DNA from: Paraburkholderia sp. BL9I2N2
Lineage (GTDB): Bacteria; Pseudomonadota; Gammaproteobacteria; Burkholderiales; Burkholderiaceae
NCBI RefSeq assembly: GCF_004339745.1
Contig: NZ_SMGP01000006.1
Span: 124,001-188,000, forward strand
DNA: 64,000 nucleotides
Reading direction: 5' to 3'
Positions 26,498 to 36,000 of this stretch are shown in pieces (within the stretch, counting starts at the first letter, position 1; each line of letters begins with the position of its first letter). The notes below the pieces were generated by a model. It was not told the DNA's origin. It searched no databases and worked only from the letters and a program-made list of their open reading frames with translations. Made by a program: the position numbers and the translations under genes.

Positions 26498-27403
26498 ATG
26501 TCGAAAGATATTACGATGCGTCAGTTGCGCTACTTTGTGGCTGCTGCTGAGAGCGGCCAATTCTCGATGGCAGCGGCCAGTGAACACGTATCGCAATCCG
26601 CGATCACGCTCGCCGTATCTGCACTCGAAGACGTCTTACGCACCCGTCTCTTTGACCGGCTGCCCCATGGAGTATCCCTGACACTGGAAGGCCACGACTT
26701 CTACTATCACGCGCGGCACGTGATCGACACCCTCAGCGACGCGTTGCATAAGTCGCGCTCCAGAACACGCGACACGCAGGGAACGGTACGCATCGGCGCG
26801 TCATATACAGTGATGGGGTACTTCCTCCCGGAAATACTGGCGAGATTCAGGGCCAGTTATCCACAGATTCATTTCGAATTGCAAGATCTTGACCGTCTCA
26901 CACTGGAGCAGGCCGTTCTGTCGGGGAAGATTGATATCGGAGTTGCGCTGCTGTCCAATCTGACTGAAATCGGCCGCTTCGAGCACCGCAGCCTGATCCG
27001 CTCGCAACGTAAGCTATGGGTGGCGCCATCACATCCGCTTGCGCAATCGCAAAACCCTTCGCTCCGCGACATTGCAGAGCATCCGTACATCATGCTGACA
27101 GTTGATGAAGGCGAACAGTCGTCTATGCGATACTGGAAAAAGGAACGGTTGACCCCCAATGTCATCCTCCGCACGGGCTCGGTTGAGGCGCTCCGTGGAC
27201 TTGTTTCACATGGATTCGGGGTGACCATTCTTTCCGAAATGGTATTTCGGCCATGGTCACTCGAAGGAAAACGGATTGAGGCGCGTGACGTGGCGAACAC
27301 CATCCCACAGATGGACGTTGGTATGTTGTGGCGCAAAAATTCGCCCCCATCGCCCGCCGCCCGTGCATTCATCGATTTCCTCGGCTATACCCGCCAAAAC
27401 TAA
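26498..27403 (+). CDS. LysR family transcriptional regulator
   Basis: A 301-residue regulator. The N-terminal winged helix reads MRQLRYFVAAAESGQFSMAA with recognition helix SQSAITLAVSALE, followed by a periplasmic-binding-like effector domain starting GTVRIGASYTVMGYFLPEIL. Being divergent from the indolepyruvate oxidoreductase gene, it is its likely activator. The ATG at 26516 is a possible alternative start and fits LysR alignments slightly better. The second LysR gene follows after 28 bp. Confidence 0.92.
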   Translation: MSKDITMRQLRYFVAAAESGQFSMAAASEHVSQSAITLAVSALEDVLRTRLFDRLPHGVSLTLEGHDFYYHARHVIDTLSDALHKSRSRTRDTQGTVRIGASYTVMGYFLPEILARFRASYPQIHFELQDLDRLTLEQAVLSGKIDIGVALLSNLTEIGRFEHRSLIRSQRKLWVAPSHPLAQSQNPSLRDIAEHPYIMLTVDEGEQSSMRYWKKERLTPNVILRTGSVEALRGLVSHGFGVTILSEMVFRPWSLEGKRIEARDVANTIPQMDVGMLWRKNSPPSPAARAFIDFLGYTRQN

Positions 27404-27431
27404 TATATTCCCCGCTTCTAAGGAGACACCG

Positions 27432-28391
27432 ATGTGGCAACCGGACCCAACGTCACTGAGGCTATTCGTCGCAATATGTGAGGAGGGCAGTATTGCGCGC
27501 GCAAGCGAGCGGGAAGCCATCGCGGCGGCAGCTGTGAGCAAGCGTATTGCGGACATGGAGCAGTTGCTGGGTACCCCACTGCTCTCACGGCGCGCGCGCG
27601 GAGTGAGCCCCACGGCCGCCGGCGAGATACTCTTACGTCATGCCCGGCACCTCATGCATAGCGTGGAGGTCCTTCAGGCAGATCTCAGCGAATTTTCGAC
27701 TGGCGTTCGAGGCCTTGTGCGTGTGATGGCAAACGTCTCGTCCATTGTGGAATTTGTTCCCGACTTGATTGCGTCCTTCTTGCAGTCGAACGAGAAAATT
27801 GGCGTCGTTCTGGACGAGCGGGTTAGTACTGAGATCGTGCGGGGCGTTGCCGACGGTATCGCAGACATTGGCATTTGTCGCGACTTTGTAGGAGGCACAG
27901 AAGTGCAGATGCTACCGTTCCGCGATGATCACTTTGGCGTCGTGGTACACAAGGACCACCCTCTTTCTGGTATGTCCATACTTTCGTTCCCTGATACCTT
28001 CAAGTACGAGCAAATCGGCCTGTCCGTGAACGCAGCTCTCAACTCGTTAATGAAGCGTGTCGCCTCCGAGCACGACCGCCCGCTCCGATACCGCGCCAAC
28101 GTCTCGACGTTCGACGCAGCGCTCCGTCTCATCCAGCTAAACCTCGGGCTCGCCGTACTTCCAATTGAGGCGGTTGCAAGGTATCGCCAGACGTATGATA
28201 TTTGCACGATACCGCTATCCGATGACTGGGCGACCAGGCAATTCGTGGTATGTGTGCAGCACGTTGACAGATTGTCGGTTGCGGCCCGTCGCTTCTTCAA
28301 CCACATCATGAGTTCCGATTCGTCCAGTTCACGCCCCCCCAATTTACCCTTACAGGGATTGCCCGTACGCCCTCTACCCCCCGTCCCGTGA
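27432..28391 (+). CDS. LysR family transcriptional regulator
   Basis: A 319-residue regulator with DNA-binding part SLRLFVAICEEGSIARASER, AAAAVSKRIADMEQLLGTPL, and an effector domain starting GLVRVMANVSSIVEFVPDLI. ATG 27432 is fixed by AAGGAG just upstream; a longer in-frame ORF from 27276 overlaps the preceding gene and is unlikely. The C-terminus is unusually Pro/Ser-rich. It sits directly before the HMG-CoA lyase/CoA-transferase operon and is a candidate regulator of it. Confidence 0.9.
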   Translation: MWQPDPTSLRLFVAICEEGSIARASEREAIAAAAVSKRIADMEQLLGTPLLSRRARGVSPTAAGEILLRHARHLMHSVEVLQADLSEFSTGVRGLVRVMANVSSIVEFVPDLIASFLQSNEKIGVVLDERVSTEIVRGVADGIADIGICRDFVGGTEVQMLPFRDDHFGVVVHKDHPLSGMSILSFPDTFKYEQIGLSVNAALNSLMKRVASEHDRPLRYRANVSTFDAALRLIQLNLGLAVLPIEAVARYRQTYDICTIPLSDDWATRQFVVCVQHVDRLSVAARRFFNHIMSSDSSSSRPPNLPLQGLPVRPLPPVP

Positions 28392-28501
28392 GGTCTTGGA
28401 GCCATCGCGATCGACGATGGACGCCATCGCACCACGCAGATTGTTGTACACCGTTGAAACCGGCACTCTCGGGTCTCATCGCATGAGCAGAGGGTTGCAA
28501 C

Positions 28502-29455
28502 ATGACAAGTAAGAAAGTAGTCGTGCAGGAAGTGGGGCTTCGGGATGGCCTACAAAGCATTCCCCAAATCATGCCGACGGAAGCCAAGAAGGCATGGATC
28601 GATGCTGCCTACAACGCCGGCATCCGACACATCGAGGTCGCGTCCTTCGTCCCGCCGAGGCTCCTTCCTCAAATGGCGGACGCCGAGCAGGTCGTTGCAC
28701 ACGCGCTGACACTGCCGGGACTTCGCGTTACGGCGCTTGTGCCAAATGTAAGGGGTGCCGAGAACGCTCTGAAAGCCGGCGTACATCGCGTCGTCGCGCC
28801 AATCTCGATCAGTGAGCAGCATAGCCTTGCCAACGTCCGCAAGACGCCCGATGCAATGCTCGAGGAGTTTCAGCGAATACGCGAACTCCGGGACAGCGAG
28901 TTGGCATGGGCGGAAACAGCCGTGGTCGCCGGCCTCTCAACAGTCTTCGGATGTTCCTTTCAGGGATACGTCCCGGAACAGGACGTATGCAGAATCGTTC
29001 TTAAGGCGCTTGATGCCGGTGCTGACGTCATCGCGCTCGGAGATACCACAGGCCACGCCACGCCTCGGCATGTTGGCCGTCTCCTCCAACTTCTCTCTTC
29101 TGTAATCGAGGGTAAGGTCACCAGCCTTCACTTTCATGACACGCGGGGGATGGCTCTCGCAAATACGGTGGTCGCGCTGGACCATGGCATTCGGGAGTTC
29201 GACTCATCGCTCGCCGGGCTGGGAGGTTGCCCGAACGCTCCAGGCGCAACCGGTAACGTCGCAACCGAAGACCTCGTCTACATGTTGCAAAGCATGGGTT
29301 TCGAGACTGGCATTGATCTTCAGAGACTCGTGGAAAGTCGCGACATTTTGAAGCGCGCGGTACCTGACGCCCCACTCTACGGTTATATCGCCCGTGAGGG
29401 AATTCTTGAGGGCTCTGTTCCACCGCAACTGAGCTCGCACGGAGTGCAATCATGA
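28502..29455 (+). CDS. Hydroxymethylglutaryl-CoA lyase family protein
   Basis: A 317-residue TIM-barrel lyase that cleaves a 3-hydroxy-3-methylglutaryl-CoA-type substrate to acetyl-CoA and a 2- or 3-oxo acid in the cytoplasm. It shows the metal and catalytic motif VGLRDGLQ at the start, LHFHDTRGMA, and the family signature GLGGCPNAPGATGNVATED with the catalytic Cys. Its stop overlaps the start of the CoA-transferase gene (ATGA at 29452), which indicates coupled production. Related enzymes cleave citramalyl-CoA or other branched hydroxyacyl-CoAs, so the exact substrate is open. Confidence 0.9.
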   Translation: MTSKKVVVQEVGLRDGLQSIPQIMPTEAKKAWIDAAYNAGIRHIEVASFVPPRLLPQMADAEQVVAHALTLPGLRVTALVPNVRGAENALKAGVHRVVAPISISEQHSLANVRKTPDAMLEEFQRIRELRDSELAWAETAVVAGLSTVFGCSFQGYVPEQDVCRIVLKALDAGADVIALGDTTGHATPRHVGRLLQLLSSVIEGKVTSLHFHDTRGMALANTVVALDHGIREFDSSLAGLGGCPNAPGATGNVATEDLVYMLQSMGFETGIDLQRLVESRDILKRAVPDAPLYGYIAREGILEGSVPPQLSSHGVQS

Positions 29456-30687
29456 GTAGTCTAAAGCCTGAACATCATGCCTCTGCGTCGGGACTGCCCC
29501 TTGCAGGCATCCGCGTGGTCGAGCTCTCACACATGGTTATGGGCCCGACATGCGGCATGGTCCTTGGCGACCTTGGAGCGGAAGTAATCAAGGTTGAGCC
29601 TCCGAAGGGCGACAACACCCGCCGTCTTCTCGGAGCCGGCGCTGGCTTCTTTCGAACGTTCAACCGGAACAAAAAAAGCGTCGCCCTCGACCTTGGCAGC
29701 GCCAGCGGGCTTGAAGCGTTGTTGAAACTTATTGAGACCGCAGATGTCTTCGTCGAAAACTTCAAGCCCGGGAGGATGAAGGAGCTCGGGCTCGACTATG
29801 ACGCCCTTAGCAAGCGCAACCCCGCCCTCGTCTATGTTTCCCATAAGGGTTTTCTGAGCGGCCCGTATGACAAGCGACTCGCCCTCGACGAAGTAGTACA
29901 AATGATGGCCGGCCTGGCTTACATGACCGGCCCGGTAGGGCGTCCGCTTCGAGCCGGCAGCTCAGTCAATGACATTATGGGCGGCATGTTCGGGGCGATC
30001 GGCGTGTTGGCTGCGCTGTATGACCGCAAGACAACCGGCAAGGGCAAAGAGGTCCAATCGGCCTTGTTCGAGAACTGTGTGCTGCTTTCCGCGCAGCACA
30101 TGCAACAGTATGTTGTGACAGGGCAGCCTGCCGCGCCAATGCCAGAGCGCATTAACGCGTGGGCTGTTTATGACGTGTTCGAGTTGGCCGACGGGGATCA
30201 GATGTTCATCGCCGCCACTGGTGACGCACAATGGGCAGCACTATGCAATATTACCGACCGGCAGGATCTGCTGGGAGATGTCCGGCTGCAATCGAATAAC
30301 GACCGCGTGCACGCGCGGGAATGGATTATCCCGACTCTCGCGGAGACCCTCCGAACCCTCAGTCCATCGAAACTCGCCACGGCTTTTGAGTCGAATAACG
30401 TGCCGTTCGCGAACATTACGCGTCCCGAAGAATTGTTCGATGATCCACATCTCAAGGCCAGTGGGGGGCTCGCAAAGCTACAACTGGATGACGGATCGGA
30501 AACCGAAATGCCACTATTGCCGCTGTCCATAGGCGGTGCCCGGCTACAGCCTCGCTTACCCATTGCCTCCATCGGCCAACATACTCGGGAAGTACTTGAG
30601 TCACTCGGTTACACGTCTCAGCAGATCAGCGACATCTCGCGCATTGGACCATTGAAGACTCCCGACAACGCCGTCGACGCAAGGTAG
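29452..30687 (+). CDS. Class III (CaiB/BaiF-type) acyl-CoA transferase
   Basis: A 411-residue family III CoA-transferase, which moves CoA from a donor thioester such as succinyl-CoA to a free acid. Visible are GIRVVELSHMVMGPTCGMVL, DLGAEVIKVEPPKGD, and the ENFKPGRMKELGLDY region that includes the catalytic Asp of the family. It starts at ATG 29452 within the stop region of the lyase gene. Together the two would activate and then split a dicarboxylic hydroxy acid; mammalian SUGCT, a relative, uses glutarate or 3-hydroxy-3-methylglutarate as acceptor. Confidence 0.92.
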   Translation: MSSLKPEHHASASGLPLAGIRVVELSHMVMGPTCGMVLGDLGAEVIKVEPPKGDNTRRLLGAGAGFFRTFNRNKKSVALDLGSASGLEALLKLIETADVFVENFKPGRMKELGLDYDALSKRNPALVYVSHKGFLSGPYDKRLALDEVVQMMAGLAYMTGPVGRPLRAGSSVNDIMGGMFGAIGVLAALYDRKTTGKGKEVQSALFENCVLLSAQHMQQYVVTGQPAAPMPERINAWAVYDVFELADGDQMFIAATGDAQWAALCNITDRQDLLGDVRLQSNNDRVHAREWIIPTLAETLRTLSPSKLATAFESNNVPFANITRPEELFDDPHLKASGGLAKLQLDDGSETEMPLLPLSIGGARLQPRLPIASIGQHTREVLESLGYTSQQISDISRIGPLKTPDNAVDAR

Positions 30688-30745
30688 CGCCGGCATCCAT
30701 TTCCCGACCGGTTCACGCCTGTCGTTGCAAGAAAAAGGACTATTC

Positions 30746-31270
30746 ATGTCAATTTTACGCTTGGGTGAGCTTCTTCCCGCCATCGCGGAATCCGCCTTTG
30801 TCGCAGAAGGTTCAACTGTTATTGGTCAGGTGACCATCAGCCCGGGCGCCAGTATCTGGACTAACGCCGTATTGCGAGGCGATAACGAGCCAATTTTCGT
30901 CGGCGAGAACACCAACGTTCAAGAGGGGGCCGTTCTTCACGCCGACCCGGGTTTTCCGCTCGTAGTTGAGGATAACGTAAGCGTTGGTCACCAGGCCATG
31001 CTGCACGGCTGCACGATTGGGTCCGGAAGCCTGGTGGGAATCCAGGCGGTCGTGCTCAATGGTGCGGTGGTCGGAAAGAACAGCCTGGTCGGTGCTGGCG
31101 CACTTGTCACCGAAGGCAAGGTGTTTCCCGACAATGTATTGATTATCGGCGCACCCGCGAAGGTTGCGAGAGAACTAACGGCCGAGGAGATTAGGAACAT
31201 TGCCGCAAATGCAGCGGCGTACGCCGACAAGGGAAAAGAGTACAAGCAGACGCTAAGTAGGATTGGATAG
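30746..31270 (+). CDS. Gamma-carbonic anhydrase family protein (CaiE/PaaY-like)
   Basis: A 174-residue left-handed beta-helix protein built of hexapeptide repeats (from about residue 15 to 145). The metal ligands of the family appear as His in VLHADPGF and in VSVGHQAMLHGC. ATG 30746 has AAGGA upstream. CaiE and PaaY relatives in CoA pathways act as thioesterases or accessory proteins, and this gene follows a CaiB-type transferase, so a thioester-salvage role is more likely than carbonic anhydrase activity. A second such gene lies at 36001-36528. Confidence 0.88.
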   Translation: MSILRLGELLPAIAESAFVAEGSTVIGQVTISPGASIWTNAVLRGDNEPIFVGENTNVQEGAVLHADPGFPLVVEDNVSVGHQAMLHGCTIGSGSLVGIQAVVLNGAVVGKNSLVGAGALVTEGKVFPDNVLIIGAPAKVARELTAEEIRNIAANAAAYADKGKEYKQTLSRIG

Positions 31271-31356
31271 GGATACGTCCGCAGTTTGAGCCGGCCAGTT
31301 CTCGGGGGTAGTACACCTATCAGAGTCAGCTTTATATCAAATCAAGGAGACAAAAA

Positions 31357-32820
31357 TTGAAACTGTCCAGGGCGATGAGCTATCCCGACGATGAGATATC
31401 GTCGCGCGATACAACAAGGGAACGTGACCGGCTTGAGGATAGGGACAATCTATCTGTGGGGCGCATTGGTGCGAGACTCGATCGGCTTCCCCCCACGAAG
31501 ACGGTTTGGAAGATGGTCATCATGCTGAGCCTCGGAATGTTTTTCGAGATCTACGACCTCATGTACACCGGCTATATCGCCCCGGGCCTCGTCAAGAGCG
31601 GTGTTCTCACGCAGACTACCCACGGTCTTTTCGGGACATCAGGCATCGCCAGTTTCATTGCGGCATTGTTCTCCGGCCTGTTTCTCGGAACTCTCACGTG
31701 TGGGTTCCTTGCTGACAAGTTTGGGCGTCGCGCCGTCTTCACATACGCGCTTCTTGGCTACGTCCTCGCAAACACCGTAATGGCTTTCCAGAACACAGCG
31801 CTGGGCCTGAATCTCTGGCGCTTTCTCGCGGGCATAGGTTTGGGTGTCGAACTGATAACGATCGGTGCGTACATCTCGGAACTCGTTCCTAAGCAAATCC
31901 GGGGGCGCGCGTTCGCGACATCGCAAGCGATCGGATTTTCAGCGGTACCCGTGGCCGCGTTTCTATCCTATCTGCTCGTCCCCCAGTCGTTTCTCGGACT
32001 CGAGGGGTGGCGATGGGTCGTTTTACTTGGAGCGCAAGGCGCAATATTTGTGTGGTGGATCCGATTGTCTCTCCCCGAAAGCCCACGCTGGCTCGCCCAA
32101 AAAGGACGGTTGGCCGACGCCGACGCGATCCTTAAGGGACTGGAATCGAAAGTCGAACGGGAGTACGGCCGGGCTCTCCCACCTCCTGCCGAACCGGGGC
32201 CGGTCTCGCTGCGCGCCAGCTTTCGCGATATGTGGGCCAAACCCTTTGGCAAGCGAACTGTGATGTTGATATTGTTCCACGTCTCTCAAACCATCGGTTA
32301 CTACGGGTTCGCTAGCTGGGTCCCCACCTTGCTAATGAAACAGGGAATCACGGTTACGCACAGCCTGATGTATTCCAGCATCATTGCACTCGCCGCGCCG
32401 ATCGGCCCACTGATTGGACTGCTGATCGCGGACCGCTTTGAGCGAAAGACGGTCATTGTTTTTATGAGCGTAGTCAACGTTGTATGCGGCTTGCTGTTCA
32501 GTCAATTCCGCGACACATCGCTATTGGTGGCCATGGGAGTGTGTCTCACGCTTTCCGGAAACATTATCTCTTACACCTACCACGCTTATCAGACCGAGTT
32601 GTATCCAACCAGGATTCGCGCACGGGCAGTTGGTTTCGTCTATTCCTGGAGCCGGCTGTCCGCAATTTTTTCAGCCTTTGTGATCGCAGACATACTCAAG
32701 CACTTCGGTGTGAGCGGCGTCTTCGTTTTTATCGCCGGTGCCATGGCGGTTGTCATGCTTTCAATCGGTATCCTGGGTCCGCGCACTCGCAATGTCGGGC
32801 TCGAAGAACTTTCAAGATAG
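31357..32820 (+). CDS. MFS transporter (sugar/aromatic-acid porter type)
   Basis: A 487-residue, 12-helix inner-membrane carrier. It shows the loop motif GFLADKFGRRAVF after helix 2, its counterpart LIADRFERKTVI after helix 8, and an ELVPKQIRGRAFA segment like those of the sugar and aromatic-acid porters. The start appears to be TTG at 31357 behind AAGGAG; the first in-frame ATG is seven codons on. The long charged N-terminal tail (about 45 residues) is unusual. It lies in the lyase/CoA-transferase operon and probably imports the acid that is activated there. Confidence 0.9.
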   Translation: MKLSRAMSYPDDEISSRDTTRERDRLEDRDNLSVGRIGARLDRLPPTKTVWKMVIMLSLGMFFEIYDLMYTGYIAPGLVKSGVLTQTTHGLFGTSGIASFIAALFSGLFLGTLTCGFLADKFGRRAVFTYALLGYVLANTVMAFQNTALGLNLWRFLAGIGLGVELITIGAYISELVPKQIRGRAFATSQAIGFSAVPVAAFLSYLLVPQSFLGLEGWRWVVLLGAQGAIFVWWIRLSLPESPRWLAQKGRLADADAILKGLESKVEREYGRALPPPAEPGPVSLRASFRDMWAKPFGKRTVMLILFHVSQTIGYYGFASWVPTLLMKQGITVTHSLMYSSIIALAAPIGPLIGLLIADRFERKTVIVFMSVVNVVCGLLFSQFRDTSLLVAMGVCLTLSGNIISYTYHAYQTELYPTRIRARAVGFVYSWSRLSAIFSAFVIADILKHFGVSGVFVFIAGAMAVVMLSIGILGPRTRNVGLEELSR

Positions 32821-32885
32821 TCACACGCAACCGGATATGCGTGGACATTTTGTTAACACAATAAGTATAACTAACGGAGGCAATA

Positions 32886-34085
32886 ATGAAGAAAGCTATT
32901 ACGATCGGGATCGTGGGTTCGTCTTTGTTTAACGTAGCGGCACACGCCCAGAGCAGTGTCACCCTCTACGGGGTAATCGACGAAGGATTCAATTACACAA
33001 GCAACGTAGCCACGCCTACTGGCGGGAAACAGCTTTACAACCTGTCAAGCGGAGTGCTTCAAGGAAGCCGGTTTGGATTTAGGGGAACCGAGGACCTAGG
33101 TTCTGGCCTCAAGGCAATCTTCATTCTTGAGAACGGATTCGACGTCAATAACGGCCGCTTGAGCCAGGGAGGCTTGCTGTTCGGACGGCAGGCAAACGTA
33201 GGTCTGTCCAGCTCCAAATTCGGGACAGTCACCTTGGGCCGGCAATATGACTCGGTGGTGGACTATGCTTCTCCGATGGCTATCAGTCACCAGTGGGCCG
33301 GCTATATTGGCGCGCATCCTGGCGATATCGACAATTTCAACAATGGTCAGCGAACCAATAACGCCATCAAGTACACAAGTCCGAACATTGCAGGCGTTAC
33401 TTTTGGCGGACTATATAGTCTCGGTGGCATTGCGGGAAACATTACGCAGAATCAGGTTTGGTCTCTGGGTGCAAGCTACGCCGGCGCCGGACTTACCGCT
33501 GGCGTGGGGTATCTGAACGTTCGTAACGCGAACGTCGGTTTCTTTGGAAGCAGCTCATCGACGACACTGACTTCCGCCACGGCAAATTCGACTACGCCCG
33601 TTATCAGTGGATTCATGTCCGCGCACACCTATCAGGTTTTCGGAGCCGGGGCCGCGTATACAATCGGATCTGCAACAGTTGGAGCAACATACTCCTACAC
33701 TCAGTTTGCCGGGTTAGGCGACACCGCTACTTCAGGACCGAATCCGAGTCATTACAAAGGAGCGGCCGACTTCAACAACGCAGAAGTGAATTTCCGATAT
33801 CAGGTAACTCCAGCACTCCTGCTGGGTATTGCATATGATTACACCAAAGGCGGCAGCACAGCAACGACAGCAGGTCCCAACCCTGGCGCGACCTACCATC
33901 AGGGTTCGATTGGCGCCGACTATTTACTCTCCAAACGCACCGATGTGTATTTCATTGGGGTTCTGCAAAAAGCATCCGGAACTGATTCGACAAACAAACC
34001 GGCGGTTGCTGCCATCAACGGCCTGACCGCATCGACCAGTGACCGCCAGACAGCTTTGCGCATTGGCATCCGACACAAGTTCTAA
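32886..34085 (+). CDS. Gram-negative porin (OmpC/Burkholderia type)
   Basis: A 399-residue outer-membrane trimeric porin. The signal peptide (MKKAITIGIVGSSLFNVAAHA) precedes SVTLYGVIDEGF. Family markers include SRFGFRGTEDLGSGLKAIF, the FGRQANVGL/VTLGRQYDS pair, and the final LRIGIRHKF with terminal Phe. GGAGG stands 5 nt before ATG 32886. It follows the MFS gene by 65 bp and likely gives the same substrate entry into the periplasm. Confidence 0.95.
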   Translation: MKKAITIGIVGSSLFNVAAHAQSSVTLYGVIDEGFNYTSNVATPTGGKQLYNLSSGVLQGSRFGFRGTEDLGSGLKAIFILENGFDVNNGRLSQGGLLFGRQANVGLSSSKFGTVTLGRQYDSVVDYASPMAISHQWAGYIGAHPGDIDNFNNGQRTNNAIKYTSPNIAGVTFGGLYSLGGIAGNITQNQVWSLGASYAGAGLTAGVGYLNVRNANVGFFGSSSSTTLTSATANSTTPVISGFMSAHTYQVFGAGAAYTIGSATVGATYSYTQFAGLGDTATSGPNPSHYKGAADFNNAEVNFRYQVTPALLLGIAYDYTKGGSTATTAGPNPGATYHQGSIGADYLLSKRTDVYFIGVLQKASGTDSTNKPAVAAINGLTASTSDRQTALRIGIRHKF

Positions 34086-34481
34086 CCGGCCCGACTGGGA
34101 CACAACTAATGGAATCGACGCCCCCACCCGAAACGGCATCAATGTGCCAAAGTGGTCGGTGTCGTAACACCACCTGATCGGAGGGAGCGTCATCATGAAC
34201 GTTACTACAGTTGGTAGAGTCGTTGGTCCGAAACCATTGAGTTGATTGCCCAGTCCCCGGCCATCCCGCTGCTGCGAACACCCAGACGCCCACGTCATGA
34301 GCCGATAGCTGTCTGGTAGCCCACGCGCAAGGCCGCTCCCGGGTCGTCTCACGGCCTGGGCACCGGCGCTAACCATTGGTGACCCGGATTCAAGCTAGCC
34401 GTCAAACGCGTCACTTTTCGCGCTGCGTATCCCACATTACCATCTACGCGTGAGACATTAAAACGAAGACTCCCGGAGATA
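34086..34481. other. IS debris between the porin and an IS4-like element
   Basis: No intact gene lies here. Around 34180-34226 the plus strand has a good ribosome-binding site (GGAGGGAG) and ATG 34195 followed by MNVTTVG, the start of a typical IS110-family transposase, which breaks off after about eight codons. The rest has no clear identity. Confidence 0.55.
34180..34226 (+). pseudogene. 5' fragment of an IS110-family transposase
   Basis: ATG 34195 begins MNVTTVGRVVG; intact IS110 transposases continue as VGIDLAKN. The fragment ends almost at once, probably cut by a later deletion. It is different in sequence from the two IS1111-type copies at 0.8 and 9.3 kb. Confidence 0.45.
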
Positions 34482-35999
34482 CTGGACTTTAGACACCCGA
34501 ACGCCCGTCGCCGACCACATGTGAGCAGCGGTGGCGAGGCAGCGAATGAGACTGAATTGGCGATGAAGCGAGCATGCGGGGCCGCAGCAGCGGCATCGAC
34601 TGGTAATTCAAGGGGCATGACGCGCTTCGGGCCTCTGGAATTTCCGGGACTTCCCGTGGGCGGGAGTGTGGGAGGCAAGTCCGGTAAATTCCCGACGCAG
34701 CCATTGAGCGACCAGGCCAGCGGTGACGGGCTGACCGATTCTCCATGGCGCAATTTCGCGCATGGGGAAGTCCTCGGCAATCGCCAGGCTGAGCAACTGC
34801 ATGAGCGTCCAGGCGCACGAACGAATCTGCATCCAGAGTTCGAGTACGGTGCGCGTCTGCTGCCAGAGATTGTTGAATCCCCACCAACGCTTGAGATTGT
34901 GAAAGAGCGGTTCTATGCCCCAGCGGCGCGCGTAAAGCTGAACGATGGTTTGTGCTTCCAGATTCACTTCGGAAGCCAGGATCAGGCGTCGCTTTGTCCA
35001 TTCCTGCCGCTTGTCGTTGTAGAACTGCCACCAGACGGCGCGCACCGTCGTGCCCTTGAGGAAGCGGGCCACGGCGATGATCGAACGCAGGCGCACGCGC
35101 TGCTCCTTGCCATAGAGCTTCATCGTCAATTCGGTTGCGGGCAGTGCTTCGATTGGCCTCGGCGCTCAGACGCTCGCCATAGATGCGCGGGCGTCCACGC
35201 CCGGGCACACCGGATCGTACGGGCGGCAGAAACAGCGCGGTATCGATACGCGCCTGGCCGATGACGTGCATGTTCCGACGCAACAAATGGCAGGACCAGA
35301 CGCGCGCGCATGAACCAGGAGTCGAACAGCACACGTACGGGCCGCTGCGTCACAACCGAGAGCGCACGCACAAGCGCCAGCGCAATCTTGAGCTTGTTGG
35401 TGTTGCCCGTTTGCGGAACCAGTCGCGAGAGGATCGGCAGCACCATGCCGACGCCCCCGTTGCCCAGCACGCTCACACCCAGCGTCACGATGCATTGCGC
35501 CCAGACGTGTTTGGGCCGGTTGGTCTTGCCGCTGTGCTCGCGTCGCCAGGCGACGCCGGGCGCCCTCTTCGAGCAGCGCATGATCAGCGTATCGTCCAGG
35601 ACCATGGTGAGCGTGCCGCTGGGCAAGACGGCAAGCACCAGTCTCAGCAGCGCTCGCGCGAGTGGCACCGTACGCCAGGTGCCACGTTCCAGAAGCTTGA
35701 AATACGCCGTCCAGTGGCGCGTACACCCAATGGCCGAGATCGCGCGGCTCACCCATCCTTCGGGCGAAATCATGCACCCGCACAGCAGCTCGAGGAAGCT
35801 GGTTTGCGAGCGAAGCGGCACGGCGGTAAGCAAAACGTTGATCCATTCGCCCAGGTAAAACTCAGTGCGTTTCGACAGTGACATGGCTATCGCAAGAGAA
35901 CCGAAAATGATTCTCATTACCTATCCATGTCAAGTTTGTTTCTGACTCCGAACCATTTTCCAGCGCCCCTCATCGGGGTGCTGAATGTCTAAAGTCCAG
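34482..35999 (-). mobile_element. Inactive IS4/IS701-like element (about 1.5 kb)
   Basis: Inverted ends CTGGACTTTAGACA (34482-34495) and its complement (35986-35999) bound one broken transposase gene. A target duplication is not evident. The right end lies one base from the stop codon of the gene at 36001-36528. The family is set from the transposase fold only. Confidence 0.75.
34608..35884 (-). pseudogene. Transposase of the IS4/IS701-like element, two frameshifts
   Basis: The N-terminal part from ATG 35884 (MSLSKRTEFYLGEWINV) carries a DDE_5-like catalytic motif MVLDDTLIMRCSKRAPGV and continues to VLFDSWFMRARLVLP. A shift near 35290 moves the frame to LLRRNMHVIGQARIDTALFL, and another near 35160 to TMKLYGKEQRVRLR, then ARRWGIEPLFHNLKRWWGF with the last acidic residue, ending at 34608. 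The three frames together form one continuous protein of about 425 residues, so the gene died by small indels and not by deletion. Confidence 0.85.
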
Positions 36000-36000
36000 G

